Below, piece by piece: positions 7,475-17,099 of a DNA stretch of 27,016 nucleotides. Source of the stretch: an uncultured Senegalimassilia sp. (GTDB taxonomy: Bacteria > Actinomycetota > Coriobacteriia > Coriobacteriales > Eggerthellaceae); assembly GCF_934636665.1 (NCBI RefSeq), contig NZ_CAKUAT010000024.1, forward strand, positions 1 through 27,016, given 5' to 3'. Position numbers and translations under genes: made by a program. Under the pieces are notes generated by a model. The model did not search any database. It saw only the letters and a list, made by a program, of their open reading frames with translations, and was not told the origin of the DNA. Numbering within the stretch: the first letter of the stretch is position 1; each line of letters begins with the position of its first letter.

Positions 7475-8595
7475 AAACGCAACACCCCCGTGAACGCCTC
7501 GCGCAGCAAAAACGGATCATGCCAGGTGGGGTGCTGCGGGTCGACCAGATTGCGAACGATGACGACCGGGCCCTTGCTTTGAATGGAGCGCAGGTCGGGA
7601 TAATCGATGTGCACGGGGCGCACGCGCCTGCCTTCCTCTTCGCCGGGAACGACGGTGAAACGGCTATCGCCGACGTTGACCCCCGTGACCGCACGGAAGG
7701 TGCCCGTCTCGGAAGCGTCGGGGCGAACGGGATATGCGCTGTGCACGAGCACGTAATCAAGCAGCCCGCGCATGCCGTGCGCGAGCAACGCCTCGACATG
7801 CTCGCGCGCCGTAAGGCCCCAAGTCTCGCCCTGCATATCGGCCAAGGAGCAGACGAACAGGGTTGCCCCCCTCGATTGCCGGATGGCATCTACCACGCCA
7901 GGGACTAGCAGGTTCGGAATGATGGACGTGAACAGGCTTCCCGGACCAAGCACGATCAGGTCGGCATTGCGGATGGCATCGAGCGCCGGCTGATATGCCT
8001 GGATCTTGCCCTGTCCGCGCAACTGCACATGTGCAAGCGCCGTACGCGAATGGCAGGCAACCGCTTGACCCTCGATATAGCGCCCATCACGCGTTCGCGC
8101 GACCAGCGACACGCGATCGAGCGTTGAGGGATACACGTGCCCGCGCGCGTTGAGCAAGCGCTCGCAAATCTGAACAGCCTGCGGGAACTCGCCCGTGGCG
8201 TCCTCGAGCGCGGAGAGCATGAGATTGCCCAGCGTATGGTTGTCGGCAAACGGGAACCGGTATTTGAATGCGCGCGTGAGCGGGTCCTCGGGATCGGCCG
8301 CCATAGCACAAATGCACTTGCGGATATCGCCCGGAGGAGTGACGCCCGCCCGTTCGCGCAGGATGCCCGTCGATCCGCCATCATCGGCCATAGCGACCAC
8401 TGCCGACGTTTCCACACCCATGGAAAGCAGCGTGCGGATGGAAACGGGCGCACCCGTACCGCCGCCGATGACCACGGCTTTCAAGGTGCTGGTTTCCGGC
8501 ACCACGGGATCGGCCGCGTACAGCGGTGCGAACGCCTCGGTCATGGACGGGTCATGGGGAAAATGACCGCCCTCCATATGGCTTTCGTGTTGCAT
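7453..8595 (-). CDS. yvcK: YvcK/CofD-like gluconeogenesis factor
   Basis: This protein is related to the F420-pathway enzyme CofD but acts as a regulator. In Bacillus and mycobacteria it is needed for growth on gluconeogenic carbon and for normal peptidoglycan synthesis, and it binds UDP-sugars. Visible motifs are the N-terminal VVIGGGTGAPV, MADDGGSTGILR, PPGDIRKC, DNHTLGNL and the central VLGPGSLFTSIIPNLLVPGV. I chose the ATG at 8595, 10 nt after the rapZ stop. A GTG at 8604 or an ATG at 8544 are alternatives, because the first roughly 38 residues are unconserved-looking and His/Pro-rich. The stop overlaps whiA. The rapZ-yvcK-whiA order is conserved across Gram-positives. Confidence 0.93.
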   Translation of the reverse strand: MQHESHMEGGHFPHDPSMTEAFAPLYAADPVVPETSTLKAVVIGGGTGAPVSIRTLLSMGVETSAVVAMADDGGSTGILRERAGVTPPGDIRKCICAMAADPEDPLTRAFKYRFPFADNHTLGNLMLSALEDATGEFPQAVQICERLLNARGHVYPSTLDRVSLVARTRDGRYIEGQAVACHSRTALAHVQLRGQGKIQAYQPALDAIRNADLIVLGPGSLFTSIIPNLLVPGVVDAIRQSRGATLFVCSLADMQGETWGLTAREHVEALLAHGMRGLLDYVLVHSAYPVRPDASETGTFRAVTGVNVGDSRFTVVPGEEEGRRVRPVHIDYPDLRSIQSKGPVVIVRNLVDPQHPTWHDPFLLREAFTGVLRLCRSRQR

Positions 8596-8605
8596 CCCGC
8601 TCACC

Positions 8606-9559
8606 CTATCGGCCTTCGACGGGCTTTGCGGATGCGTTGATGAGCTGGCCATCGACACCTTCGGCAAGCTTCAGATCGCGATGCGCGACGCTGACGCGAT
8701 AACCCTTTTGCTTAAGGAATTCGCCCGTGGACTCGGCAAGGGCCACGCTTCGATGCTGACCGCCGGTGCACCCTACGGCGATGGCGAGCTGCTGCTTGCC
8801 TTCCGCCACGTACCCGGGCATGACGCAATCAAGCAGCGCGCGCCAGCACTTCTGGAATTCCTCGGTTTCAGACCTGCACAAAACGTAATCACGCACGGGC
8901 TTATCAAGGCCGGTGAGCGGGCGCAGCTCGGGGTCATAGTACGGATTGGGAAGGAAGCGCACGTCCATGACCAGGTCGGCATCCACGGGAGCGCCATGCT
9001 TGAAGCCGAACGAGTACACCGTAACCTGCAGGCCCTGGCGTTCCTCGCCGGGAGCGAACAGCGCACGGATGGTGCTGCGCAGCTGAGCGGGCATCATATC
9101 GGTTGTGTTGATGACGTGATGCGCCTGTTTGCGCACGTCGTAGAGCATCTCGCGCTCACGCTCGATGCCGTTTGCGATGGAGCTGCCATCGGTGCAGAGA
9201 GGATGGCGGCGTCGGCTGGATTTATACCGCGCGATGAGCTTCTCATCGTCGGCGTCCAAGAACAGCACCCGGTAATCGACGCCGGCGCTTTTGAGCTTCG
9301 AAAGCTCTTCCATCAGGCTTTTGAAGAAGCCGCCGCTGCGCGCGTCGCACACCACGGCGATACGTCGATGGTTGTCCGGCTGGCCTGGCATGCCGGTTAA
9401 GGCCAGCAGGTTCCCGATCAGGGCGCTGGGCAGGTTGTCCACGCAAAAATATCCAAGATCCTCGAACGCATGCATGGCCTCGGTGCGCCCCGCACCGCTC
9501 ATGCCGCTCACGATAACCAGCTCGGGCATGTTCTCAAGCTCGCTTGCAACCTCGGTCAT
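8606..9559 (-). CDS. rapZ: RapZ-family nucleotide-binding protein (YvcJ)
   Basis: This is a P-loop protein. The E. coli member is an RNA-binding adapter controlling glucosamine-6-phosphate synthase mRNA, and Gram-positive members hydrolyse nucleotides. The 317-residue product begins a few residues before the Walker A-like VSGMSGAGRTEAM, where Arg25 replaces the usual Lys, as is common in actinobacterial members. It continues with EDLGYFCVDNLP, a Walker B-like LFLDADDE and RRRHPL. The C-terminal domain has FGFKHGAP, DVRFLPNP and the hallmark GCTGGQHRSV. The ATG at 9559 follows AAGGAG by 9 nt and starts one base after the uvrC stop. Longer upstream in-frame sequence is just uvrC in another frame. 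Confidence 0.95.
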   Translation of the reverse strand: MTEVASELENMPELVIVSGMSGAGRTEAMHAFEDLGYFCVDNLPSALIGNLLALTGMPGQPDNHRRIAVVCDARSGGFFKSLMEELSKLKSAGVDYRVLFLDADDEKLIARYKSSRRRHPLCTDGSSIANGIEREREMLYDVRKQAHHVINTTDMMPAQLRSTIRALFAPGEERQGLQVTVYSFGFKHGAPVDADLVMDVRFLPNPYYDPELRPLTGLDKPVRDYVLCRSETEEFQKCWRALLDCVMPGYVAEGKQQLAIAVGCTGGQHRSVALAESTGEFLKQKGYRVSVAHRDLKLAEGVDGQLINASAKPVEGR

Positions 9560-9560
9560 G

Positions 9561-11621
9561 TCACGAATCTCCTTCCCCGCCGACGACCATTTCGTTTCTT
9601 GTCTGCTCATTATACTGCTGCAGCACCGTATACAGCTCGTTGGCAACCTGGACGGGCACCACCTGGGCATCAAGGATGTCCTGCAAGCTTGCAGCCTTGA
9701 GCCGCTTAAAGCTCTTGAAGTGCTTGAGAAGCGCTTTCTTGCGCACCGGGCCCAAACCTTCAACCTCATCTAGGATGCTTGCCGTCATTCCCTTGCCGCG
9801 CAATTGACGATGGAATTCGATGGCGAAGCGGTGTGCCTCGTCTCGAACCTGCTTGACCAAATACAAGCTGGCGCTTCCGCCCGGCAACACCACCGGGCCC
9901 GTATCCTGCCACGGCACGAAAAGCTCCTCGTCGCGCTTCGCCAAGCCGCACAAGGCAATGTCATGAATCCCCATGCTGTCGAACTGTTGCATGACGGCGT
10001 TGAGCTGCGGCAGACCGCCATCCAAGATGATGAGGTCGGGCTTTTTGCCGAACCGCTCGTCCGCCATGCGCTCTGCGCAATACCTACGGCTCATAACCTC
10101 CTGCATGGACAGGAAGTCGTTCGCCTCGTCAAGCTGCGCCTTGATCTTGAAGCGTCGATATTGCCCTTTGTCAGGCCTTCCATTGGTAAAAACCACCATC
10201 GAAGCGACGGTGTACGTACCGTGGTTGGTGGAAATGTCGAAGCATTCGATGCGCATCGGCGGCGCATCGAGCGCCAATGCGCTCTCCAGCTGCAGCAAGG
10301 CATCGTTGATACGTTTGTCCTCGTAGTTCGTGCGCACCTTGTAACGCATGAGCGTATGTTTGGCGTTCTGCTCGGCCATGGAGACCAGATCGGCTTTCTC
10401 GCCGCGCTCTGGAACGGAGAAGCGCACCTTGGCGCCATGCGCGCTTGCAAGCTTGTCGGTAAGCCAATGCTCCATTGCTGCGGCATCTTCAGGCATGACG
10501 CGCACAACCACCTCGTGCGGGATTGACGTGGTGGCATCGTAGTAGCGCAGCAGGAACATGTGCAGCAAATCCTGGTCGGGGACGTCGTTGCCGCGGTTGA
10601 GCACGAACTCGTTGCTGTTGATGATGCGTCCCTCGCGCACCATGAGCACGTGCACACCCGCAATGGTCTCCTCCCGGAAAAAGCCGATGACGTCAGCATC
10701 AAGGTTGCGCGAGCTTACCGCATGCTGCTTATCGCATAAGCTGTTTATGGTGTCGATCCGCGCCTTGATGCGGCCGGCCCGCTCGAAATCGAGCTCGGAA
10801 GCGGCCTCTTGCATTTCCTGGGAAAGCTCTTCCACGAACTCCCGATGGTTGCCTGAGAGAAAACGTTCGATTCGGCTAACGTTGGCGGCATATTGCTCGG
10901 GCGTGACGCGACCGCAGCACGCCCCGGGCCCCAAGCCCACATGCGCATCGAAGCACGGTCGCGCATCGGACGCCAAGCATGCGAGCGGATTTTTTTCCAA
11001 CTTGCGCTTCAGAGAACGCCAATCGGCGCAGCTCGACGAGCACAAGGGCACCACTCGCCGCGCGATGTCGACCATGCGGCGTGCGGCGCGGCTGTCGGTA
11101 TAAGGTCCGAAATAACGCGTGTCAGCGCGATGTTTCTCGCGCGTGTACTTGATGGCAGGGTACACGTCGCCTTTCGTGATGGCGATGAACGGGTAGGATT
11201 TATCGTCCTTGAAATCAGCGTTGAACCAGGGAGCGTGCTGGTTGATGAGGTTCTTCTCGAGCACCAAGGACTCGTGCTCGTTGCCGACCACGATATACTC
11301 GAACGTGCAGATCTGCTCAACGAGTAGCGGGATCTTCGCGCGCTCATCCTGGAAGTTGACATATTGGCGCATACGCGCACGAAGCTGTTTGGCCTTGCCG
11401 ACATAGATGACCTGACCGTGCTTGTCTTTCCACAGATACACGCCGGGAAGAGTCGGCACCGCATCAAGCTCGCGCTTGATGCGCGCAAGCTTCTGCTCGA
11501 ACGTCTCCCCTTGCGGCACCTGAGCGTCCCCGTCCCCGGCGACGCCGTGCGCCTTTCCAGAACCGCCTTCGGTGAAACCCGAGGTTCGGCTATATCGTTG
11601 GAATTCCTCCGGCTTGCTCAC
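9561..11621 (-). CDS. uvrC: Excinuclease ABC subunit C
   Basis: UvrC makes both incisions around a DNA lesion in nucleotide-excision repair after UvrAB loading. The product is 686 residues. It has an N-terminal extension of roughly 45 residues, then the GIY-YIG nuclease (TLPGVYLWKDKHGQVIYVGKA) and a Cys-rich segment. A UVR helical hairpin for UvrB contact follows (EELSQEMQEAASELDFERAGR). Next come the RNase H-like domain (RIECFDISTNHG, DLIILDGGLPQL, FHRQLRGK) and a C-terminal helix-hairpin-helix (LDEVEGLGPVRKKALLKHF). I chose the GTG at 11621 because GGAGG lies 4 nt upstream and the start overlaps the pcrA stop as GTGA. A later GTG at 11519 would remove most of the extension. It shares the pcrA promoter region with its SOS-type box. 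Confidence 0.96.
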   Translation of the reverse strand: MSKPEEFQRYSRTSGFTEGGSGKAHGVAGDGDAQVPQGETFEQKLARIKRELDAVPTLPGVYLWKDKHGQVIYVGKAKQLRARMRQYVNFQDERAKIPLLVEQICTFEYIVVGNEHESLVLEKNLINQHAPWFNADFKDDKSYPFIAITKGDVYPAIKYTREKHRADTRYFGPYTDSRAARRMVDIARRVVPLCSSSCADWRSLKRKLEKNPLACLASDARPCFDAHVGLGPGACCGRVTPEQYAANVSRIERFLSGNHREFVEELSQEMQEAASELDFERAGRIKARIDTINSLCDKQHAVSSRNLDADVIGFFREETIAGVHVLMVREGRIINSNEFVLNRGNDVPDQDLLHMFLLRYYDATTSIPHEVVVRVMPEDAAAMEHWLTDKLASAHGAKVRFSVPERGEKADLVSMAEQNAKHTLMRYKVRTNYEDKRINDALLQLESALALDAPPMRIECFDISTNHGTYTVASMVVFTNGRPDKGQYRRFKIKAQLDEANDFLSMQEVMSRRYCAERMADERFGKKPDLIILDGGLPQLNAVMQQFDSMGIHDIALCGLAKRDEELFVPWQDTGPVVLPGGSASLYLVKQVRDEAHRFAIEFHRQLRGKGMTASILDEVEGLGPVRKKALLKHFKSFKRLKAASLQDILDAQVVPVQVANELYTVLQQYNEQTRNEMVVGGEGDS

Positions 11622-13807
11622 ACTACCTCCAGCTTGACGCGAAACGAAATGCAACGCGGCGTATCCAATTCGTCGAATGCGATGATATAGGCCCGCTTCT
11701 GCTCGTCGATGCCTTGCACGACACCTTGCCCGAACGCTTTGTGGACAACGCGCGTGCCCGGCGCGATAGACGCTTGCCCCGCAAGATCGGCGATCCAGCG
11801 ATCGATGGCTCCATAAGCGCTGCGAGCATCATCGAGCTGAGAGTCCGCAGGCCTGTTTGAAAACTCCAAGGCCGATGGGTCGATATCAAGGAGAAACCGC
11901 GAAGGGTACCGCGGCGTTCCTTGATGCCCGAAGCCCTCGGCCTCGGTAAGGTAGAGCCCGTCCTTGGCGCGCGTGAACGCAACGAACGCAAGGCGACGCT
12001 CCTCCTCCATGGCCTCAACTGTACGAGTTTTGCGCGACGGCAGCACGCCTTCAGACAGCGAGCAAACGAAGACATGGCTGAATTCCAAACCCTTTGCAGC
12101 ATGGATGGTCATGAGACGCACGTTATCCTGCGAAGCGTCGACGATATCGGCATTGGAAAGCAAAGCTACGTGATGCAGATAATGGTCGAGCGTGACCTCC
12201 TCGCCGCACGTTGCCTCGAATTCGTATACCGACTGCTTCAGCTCGGCAAGGTTATCGAGCCGCTCCTGGCTTCCCTCGGTGCGCAACATCTGCTCGTAGC
12301 CGCTTTCGTCGAGCAACGCCGAAAGCACTTCGGATACCGGGCGACCCTCAACGGACCTGCGAAAACCATGCACAAGCGCTATAAGCTGCTTCGCCTTCGT
12401 GCGTTTGAAGATGTCATCCTCGCACGTTGCCTCGAGGGCCTGCAGCATGGTGCAGGCGTGTTCATCGCAATACTGCTGCAGATATGCCATGCGACGTTGG
12501 CCAAGGTTGCGCTTAGGCACGTTCGCCACGCGCAGAAACGCCAGGTCGTCCCCGACCGCGATAAGGCGCAGGTAGCACAACGCGTCCTTGATCTCGCTTC
12601 TGCCGAAAAAGGGCACGCCGCTGAACAGCGAATACGGGATATCCGCCTTCAGAAGCGCCTCTTCGACCGAACGGGATGCGTAGTGCGCGCGATACAGCAC
12701 CGCGATATCGCGATAGGCAACCCCCTTGCCATGCAATGCCGCCACGCCTTCGGCTATCCAGGCCGCCTCGGCCTGAGGCGATGCGGCATGATGCCAGACC
12801 GTGGGACCGAACGAACGTCGTGCGGCGACAAGGTCCTTCGGAATGCGCATATGGTTTTTCGCGATAAGCGAATTCGCCACCGCAAGCACCTGAGGCACCG
12901 AACGGTGGTTCTCGAGCATCATGATAGTGCGCGTGCCAGGGAAGTGCTTATCGAAATCGAGCAGCAGCTTCACATCCGCGCCGCGCCACGTATAGATGGT
13001 TTGATCGGGATCGCCGACCACGAACAAGTTCCTGTGATAGCCCTGCAGCACCTCCATGAGCTGGTATTGCAGCGCATCGATATCCTGAAACTCGTCGATC
13101 ATGATGTATTCCAGGCGCTGCTGCCATTTGAGGCAGATATCAGGGAACTGCTCGAACACGTAGAGCGTGAACACGATCAAGTCGTTGTAATCGAGCCCGA
13201 AGCACTTCCGTTCCTGGTAAAGATACCCATAGAAAATGATGTCCCGCACATCATCGGCCTGCAAATACCGTTCACGCAGCTGCGCGATAGGCCATTCGAG
13301 CATGTCCAGATAGTAGTTCGGATGCTCTTTGAGCTTCTGTATCTCGATCATGTCGCGCGCAGCCGAAAACGTCATATCGCGCAACGTAAGGCCTCGTTCT
13401 TCATAAATGGACTGCAGCATGGCATCGATGTCGGCGTTGTCGAGCACCAGGAAGCTTTTCGGGTACCGCACGGCATGGGAATCTTCCTGGAGAACCGAAA
13501 CGCAAAAGCCATGGAACGTGTTGATATAGCCGGTATCATGATCGCCGGTAAGGCGACGGATGCGCCTTCGCATCTCGTTGGCGGCCTTGTTCGTGAAAGT
13601 GACGCACAAGATGTTGCCCGGCAAGATGCCGAGATCGTTGACCAAGTATGCGAACCGTTGCGTCAGCGCAGCCGTTTTCCCCGTGCCGGCGCCTGCGATG
13701 ACGCGCACGTAACCTTCCGTTGCCGTAACGGCCTGTCGTTGAGCAGCATTGAGCTGCGGCTCTTCGTCGAGCTTGCCCAATGCGCGATATGTCGTCATAG
13801 AATCCAT
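11618..13807 (-). CDS. pcrA: UvrD/PcrA-family 3'-5' DNA helicase
   Basis: This superfamily 1A helicase probably serves nucleotide-excision repair and removal of recombinase or stalled replication intermediates. The 729-residue product has the Q-motif LNAAQRQAV and Walker A AGAGTGKT (Lys44). CVTFTNKAANEMRRR is motif Ia, IDEFQDID is Walker B, and VVGDPDQTIYTWRGA is motif III. LMTIHAAKGLEF is motif V and FVAFTRAKDGLYL is motif VI. The C-terminal GTRVVHKAFGQGVV resembles the Tudor-like RNA polymerase-binding module of PcrA. No Shine-Dalgarno precedes the ATG at 13807. An extended -10 lies 7 bp upstream, suggesting a leaderless mRNA. The stop overlaps uvrC. Confidence 0.95.
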   Translation of the reverse strand: MDSMTTYRALGKLDEEPQLNAAQRQAVTATEGYVRVIAGAGTGKTAALTQRFAYLVNDLGILPGNILCVTFTNKAANEMRRRIRRLTGDHDTGYINTFHGFCVSVLQEDSHAVRYPKSFLVLDNADIDAMLQSIYEERGLTLRDMTFSAARDMIEIQKLKEHPNYYLDMLEWPIAQLRERYLQADDVRDIIFYGYLYQERKCFGLDYNDLIVFTLYVFEQFPDICLKWQQRLEYIMIDEFQDIDALQYQLMEVLQGYHRNLFVVGDPDQTIYTWRGADVKLLLDFDKHFPGTRTIMMLENHRSVPQVLAVANSLIAKNHMRIPKDLVAARRSFGPTVWHHAASPQAEAAWIAEGVAALHGKGVAYRDIAVLYRAHYASRSVEEALLKADIPYSLFSGVPFFGRSEIKDALCYLRLIAVGDDLAFLRVANVPKRNLGQRRMAYLQQYCDEHACTMLQALEATCEDDIFKRTKAKQLIALVHGFRRSVEGRPVSEVLSALLDESGYEQMLRTEGSQERLDNLAELKQSVYEFEATCGEEVTLDHYLHHVALLSNADIVDASQDNVRLMTIHAAKGLEFSHVFVCSLSEGVLPSRKTRTVEAMEEERRLAFVAFTRAKDGLYLTEAEGFGHQGTPRYPSRFLLDIDPSALEFSNRPADSQLDDARSAYGAIDRWIADLAGQASIAPGTRVVHKAFGQGVVQGIDEQKRAYIIAFDELDTPRCISFRVKLEVV

Positions 13808-13814
13808 AACAAGG

Positions 13815-13823
13815 AGTATATCA
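13815..13823 (-). promoter_or_regulatory. Extended -10 promoter giving a leaderless pcrA mRNA
   Basis: The minus strand reads TGATATACT, an extended -10 (TGN plus TATACT, hexamer at 13815-13820). Seven bases later comes the pcrA ATG, so the transcript would begin at or next to the start codon. No -35 with good consensus is present at 16-18 bp. Confidence 0.5.
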
Positions 13824-13839
13824 AATAGGGAACGCCTGT

Positions 13840-13868
13840 TCTATATCGAAGCGAATTATTTCGAACAA
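13840..13868 (-). promoter_or_regulatory. Second pcrA promoter overlapping the SOS-type box
   Basis: On the minus strand -35 TTGTTC (13863-13868) and -10 TATAGA (13840-13845) are spaced exactly 17 bp. Start would be near 13833, giving a leader of about 26 nt. The -35 is half of the LexA-like palindrome, a geometry suited to repression. Confidence 0.5.
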
Positions 13869-13875
13869 TTGTTCT
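13862..13875. promoter_or_regulatory. Candidate LexA (SOS) operator
   Basis: CGAACAATTGTTCT contains the exact 12-bp palindrome GAACAATTGTTC. It matches the Gram-positive LexA box CGAAC-N4-GTTCG at all but the last base. It lies between the MFS gene stop and pcrA, over a -35 element of the pcrA-uvrC operon. pcrA is LexA-controlled in Bacillus, so the gene content fits. Binding itself is inferred. Confidence 0.6.
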
Positions 13876-13882
13876 CAGGTTC

Positions 13883-15076
13883 CTATCTGGCGTTCTGCGC
13901 TTTCATATGCTTGATCAGCACGAATGCGCAGTACAGCAAGGCAAGAAGCGCGATGAAGGCACCCACGAAGCCCACATCGGCAATGGTCCCAAACGTGCAA
14001 ACCCCGCCACCGATGAAGCTGCCCGTGCCGATGCCGAGGTTGAAGATACCGGAAAAGATGGCCATAGCGACCGTCTGCTCGCCATCGCTTGCGAACTCGA
14101 TGATCTCGGCCTGATAGACGATGGAGTACCCCGAACCGGCGATGCCCCACAGCATGCATACGGCGAACACGCCGACGACTCCGAGTGCGGCGGGACGCAG
14201 GAGCGCAAGCGCCAAGGCAACGCCCGCGACAACCCATACAGCGAATGCCCAGCGATGACCATGGTAAAACCGCGAGCATATGGCGCTTCCGACGAGGCCC
14301 GCGATGCCGAAGGCAACCAATGCCATGGTGACGACCTGCTCGTCCATACCGCCCACCTGCAACAGGAACGGCTCGATATAGCTATAACCCGTATAGTATC
14401 CCATGGCGTACAAAGCAGTCACAACGAAGATGCCCATGAGCACCTTGTTCCGCAAAATGCTGGGAAGCTGCTTGAGCGTGAAGGGCTTGCTGGCGGGGAT
14501 CTTCGGGAACACCACCGCCAGGTATACGAGCACTAACGCGCTGACGGCGCACACGCAGCCGAAGGTTTGACGCCAGCCCAGCCAAAGCCCCACCATGCGC
14601 CCAAGCGGCAACCCGACCACCATGGCAAGCGCCGAGCCGGTGACCACGGCGCTGACGGCCATGGGCGCGTGCTTCTCATCGACCACCTTCACCGCCACGG
14701 GAGCGGCAATGGCCCAGAACACCGAATGCGCGCAGGCGACCACCAAACGAGCGGCCATAAGCAAGCCATAGCTGGGAGCCAAGGCCGAAAGCGCCTGCCC
14801 AGCACAGAACACGCCAATGACCAAGAGCATGAGCGGCCGAAACGCCAAACGGGAGCCCAATATCATAAGGGGAAGCGACAGAAGCATGACCGCCCAGGCA
14901 TACACGGAGATGATGAGCCCCGTCACGCCCTCGCTCGTCCCGAACGAGGCGCCGATACCGGTCAGAAGGCCGACCGGCATGAATTCCGAGGTATTGAATA
15001 TGAACGCGGAAACGGTGATGCCGATCAGCGGCAGGCATTCCCGCAGCGTAAGCTTGTTATCCACGAACCTTGTCAT
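13883..15076 (-). CDS. SotB-like MFS efflux transporter
   Basis: This is a 12-helix major facilitator superfamily exporter of the DHA1/sugar-efflux type. Its 397 residues match the pattern of E. coli SotB closely. The pattern runs SAFIFNTSEFMPVGLL in helix 1, SVYAWAVMLLSLPLM near helix 2, ARLVVACAHSVFWAI in helix 4, GSALAMVVGLPLGR in helix 5, TGYSYIEPFLLQVGG around helix 7, and AMAIFSGIFNLGIGTG in helix 11. SotB exports arabinose, IPTG and related compounds; the substrate here cannot be told from sequence. The ATG at 15076 has GGAAGGA about 12 nt upstream, a loose spacing. It stands alone between gdhA (divergent) and pcrA (same strand, 75 nt downstream), with no clear terminator between it and pcrA. 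Confidence 0.85.
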   Translation of the reverse strand: MTRFVDNKLTLRECLPLIGITVSAFIFNTSEFMPVGLLTGIGASFGTSEGVTGLIISVYAWAVMLLSLPLMILGSRLAFRPLMLLVIGVFCAGQALSALAPSYGLLMAARLVVACAHSVFWAIAAPVAVKVVDEKHAPMAVSAVVTGSALAMVVGLPLGRMVGLWLGWRQTFGCVCAVSALVLVYLAVVFPKIPASKPFTLKQLPSILRNKVLMGIFVVTALYAMGYYTGYSYIEPFLLQVGGMDEQVVTMALVAFGIAGLVGSAICSRFYHGHRWAFAVWVVAGVALALALLRPAALGVVGVFAVCMLWGIAGSGYSIVYQAEIIEFASDGEQTVAMAIFSGIFNLGIGTGSFIGGGVCTFGTIADVGFVGAFIALLALLYCAFVLIKHMKAQNAR

Positions 15077-15462
15077 GAACCGAGCGCTTCCTTCCCTTTT
15101 CCCTTTGCGCGGATATGGGATTGTAGCCCCAGGACGAATCGCGGAGCATGTGGATGGGCGCCTTCAGATAACCCTCACGAACCGCCCACCGCATGCACAC
15201 CGGCAAGGCGCAATGCCGATTGCGCGACACTGCAAGCAAGCAGCTTACGCTGAGCGCAGGCGACCCGCCGCACGCAGATCCGGACAACGCGGAAGCGGGA
15301 CCCGCCGCATCGCGAGACAAGCCGTCCGCTCCGAGCAAACGCCCGTCCGCCGCAGGTCGCCGCTCTTTGTTTCGGCTTCGTTAACATACCGTTTCGAGTG
15401 ATTTCCGAATCCTATAATGCAACCCGTTAACACAACATTCCATCCGCTAGGAGGTTCACGCA
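15077..15462. other. Divergent intergenic region MFS transporter / gdhA
   Basis: This 386-bp stretch separates divergent genes. Its right end holds the gdhA promoter and Shine-Dalgarno. Its left end holds a possible -10 TACAAT (15120-15125, minus strand) for the transporter, without a good -35. Open frames in the middle lack ribosome-binding sites and recognisable products, so I call no gene. Confidence 0.55.
15390..15418 (+). promoter_or_regulatory. gdhA promoter
   Basis: There is a perfect -10 TATAAT at 15413-15418. The -35 at 17 bp (15390-15395, CGTTTC) is a poor match, suggesting activator help or reliance on the -10. Identical octamers CGTTAACA at 15379-15386 and 15425-15432 flank it and could be regulator sites. 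Confidence 0.6.
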
Positions 15463-16818
<1,356 letters not shown>

Positions 16819-16840
16819 GAGCTGCAACCCATATCATCGC

Positions 16841-16876
16841 AAAAAAGAAGCGACCCAATTGGGTCGCTTCTTTTTT
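16841..16876 (+). terminator. Bidirectional intrinsic terminator after gdhA
   Basis: This is a perfect 36-bp palindrome. Six As, GAAGCGACCC, AATT, GGGTCGCTTC and six Ts give a ten-pair core stem with T-runs in both directions. It ends gdhA on the plus strand and could also stop minus-strand transcripts running out of ribF, whose stop is about 220 bp away. Confidence 0.92.
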
Positions 16877-17099
16877 GATGCAAGCGAGAGCAGCAGAGGC
16901 GAGCCAGAGCGAAAGCGCCATTCGGGAAAAACCTCGCGAATCAAGAGAACGCAGGCAAGGACCTGCCGGAATCAGCGAACCACGGCTCGAACGGAACGAC
17001 CGAAGGGAGATAGCCGCTCGATCACAGACCTTCCCGACAGGTTTGCAATATCGAGCCGACGTTACTTCGCCGACAAGGCATGCGCCCTGCCGGCAAACG

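Noticed and set aside
11921..13828. 635-codon plus-strand open frame antisense to pcrA
   Set aside because: No recognisable motif. The minus strand holds all helicase motifs in one intact frame.
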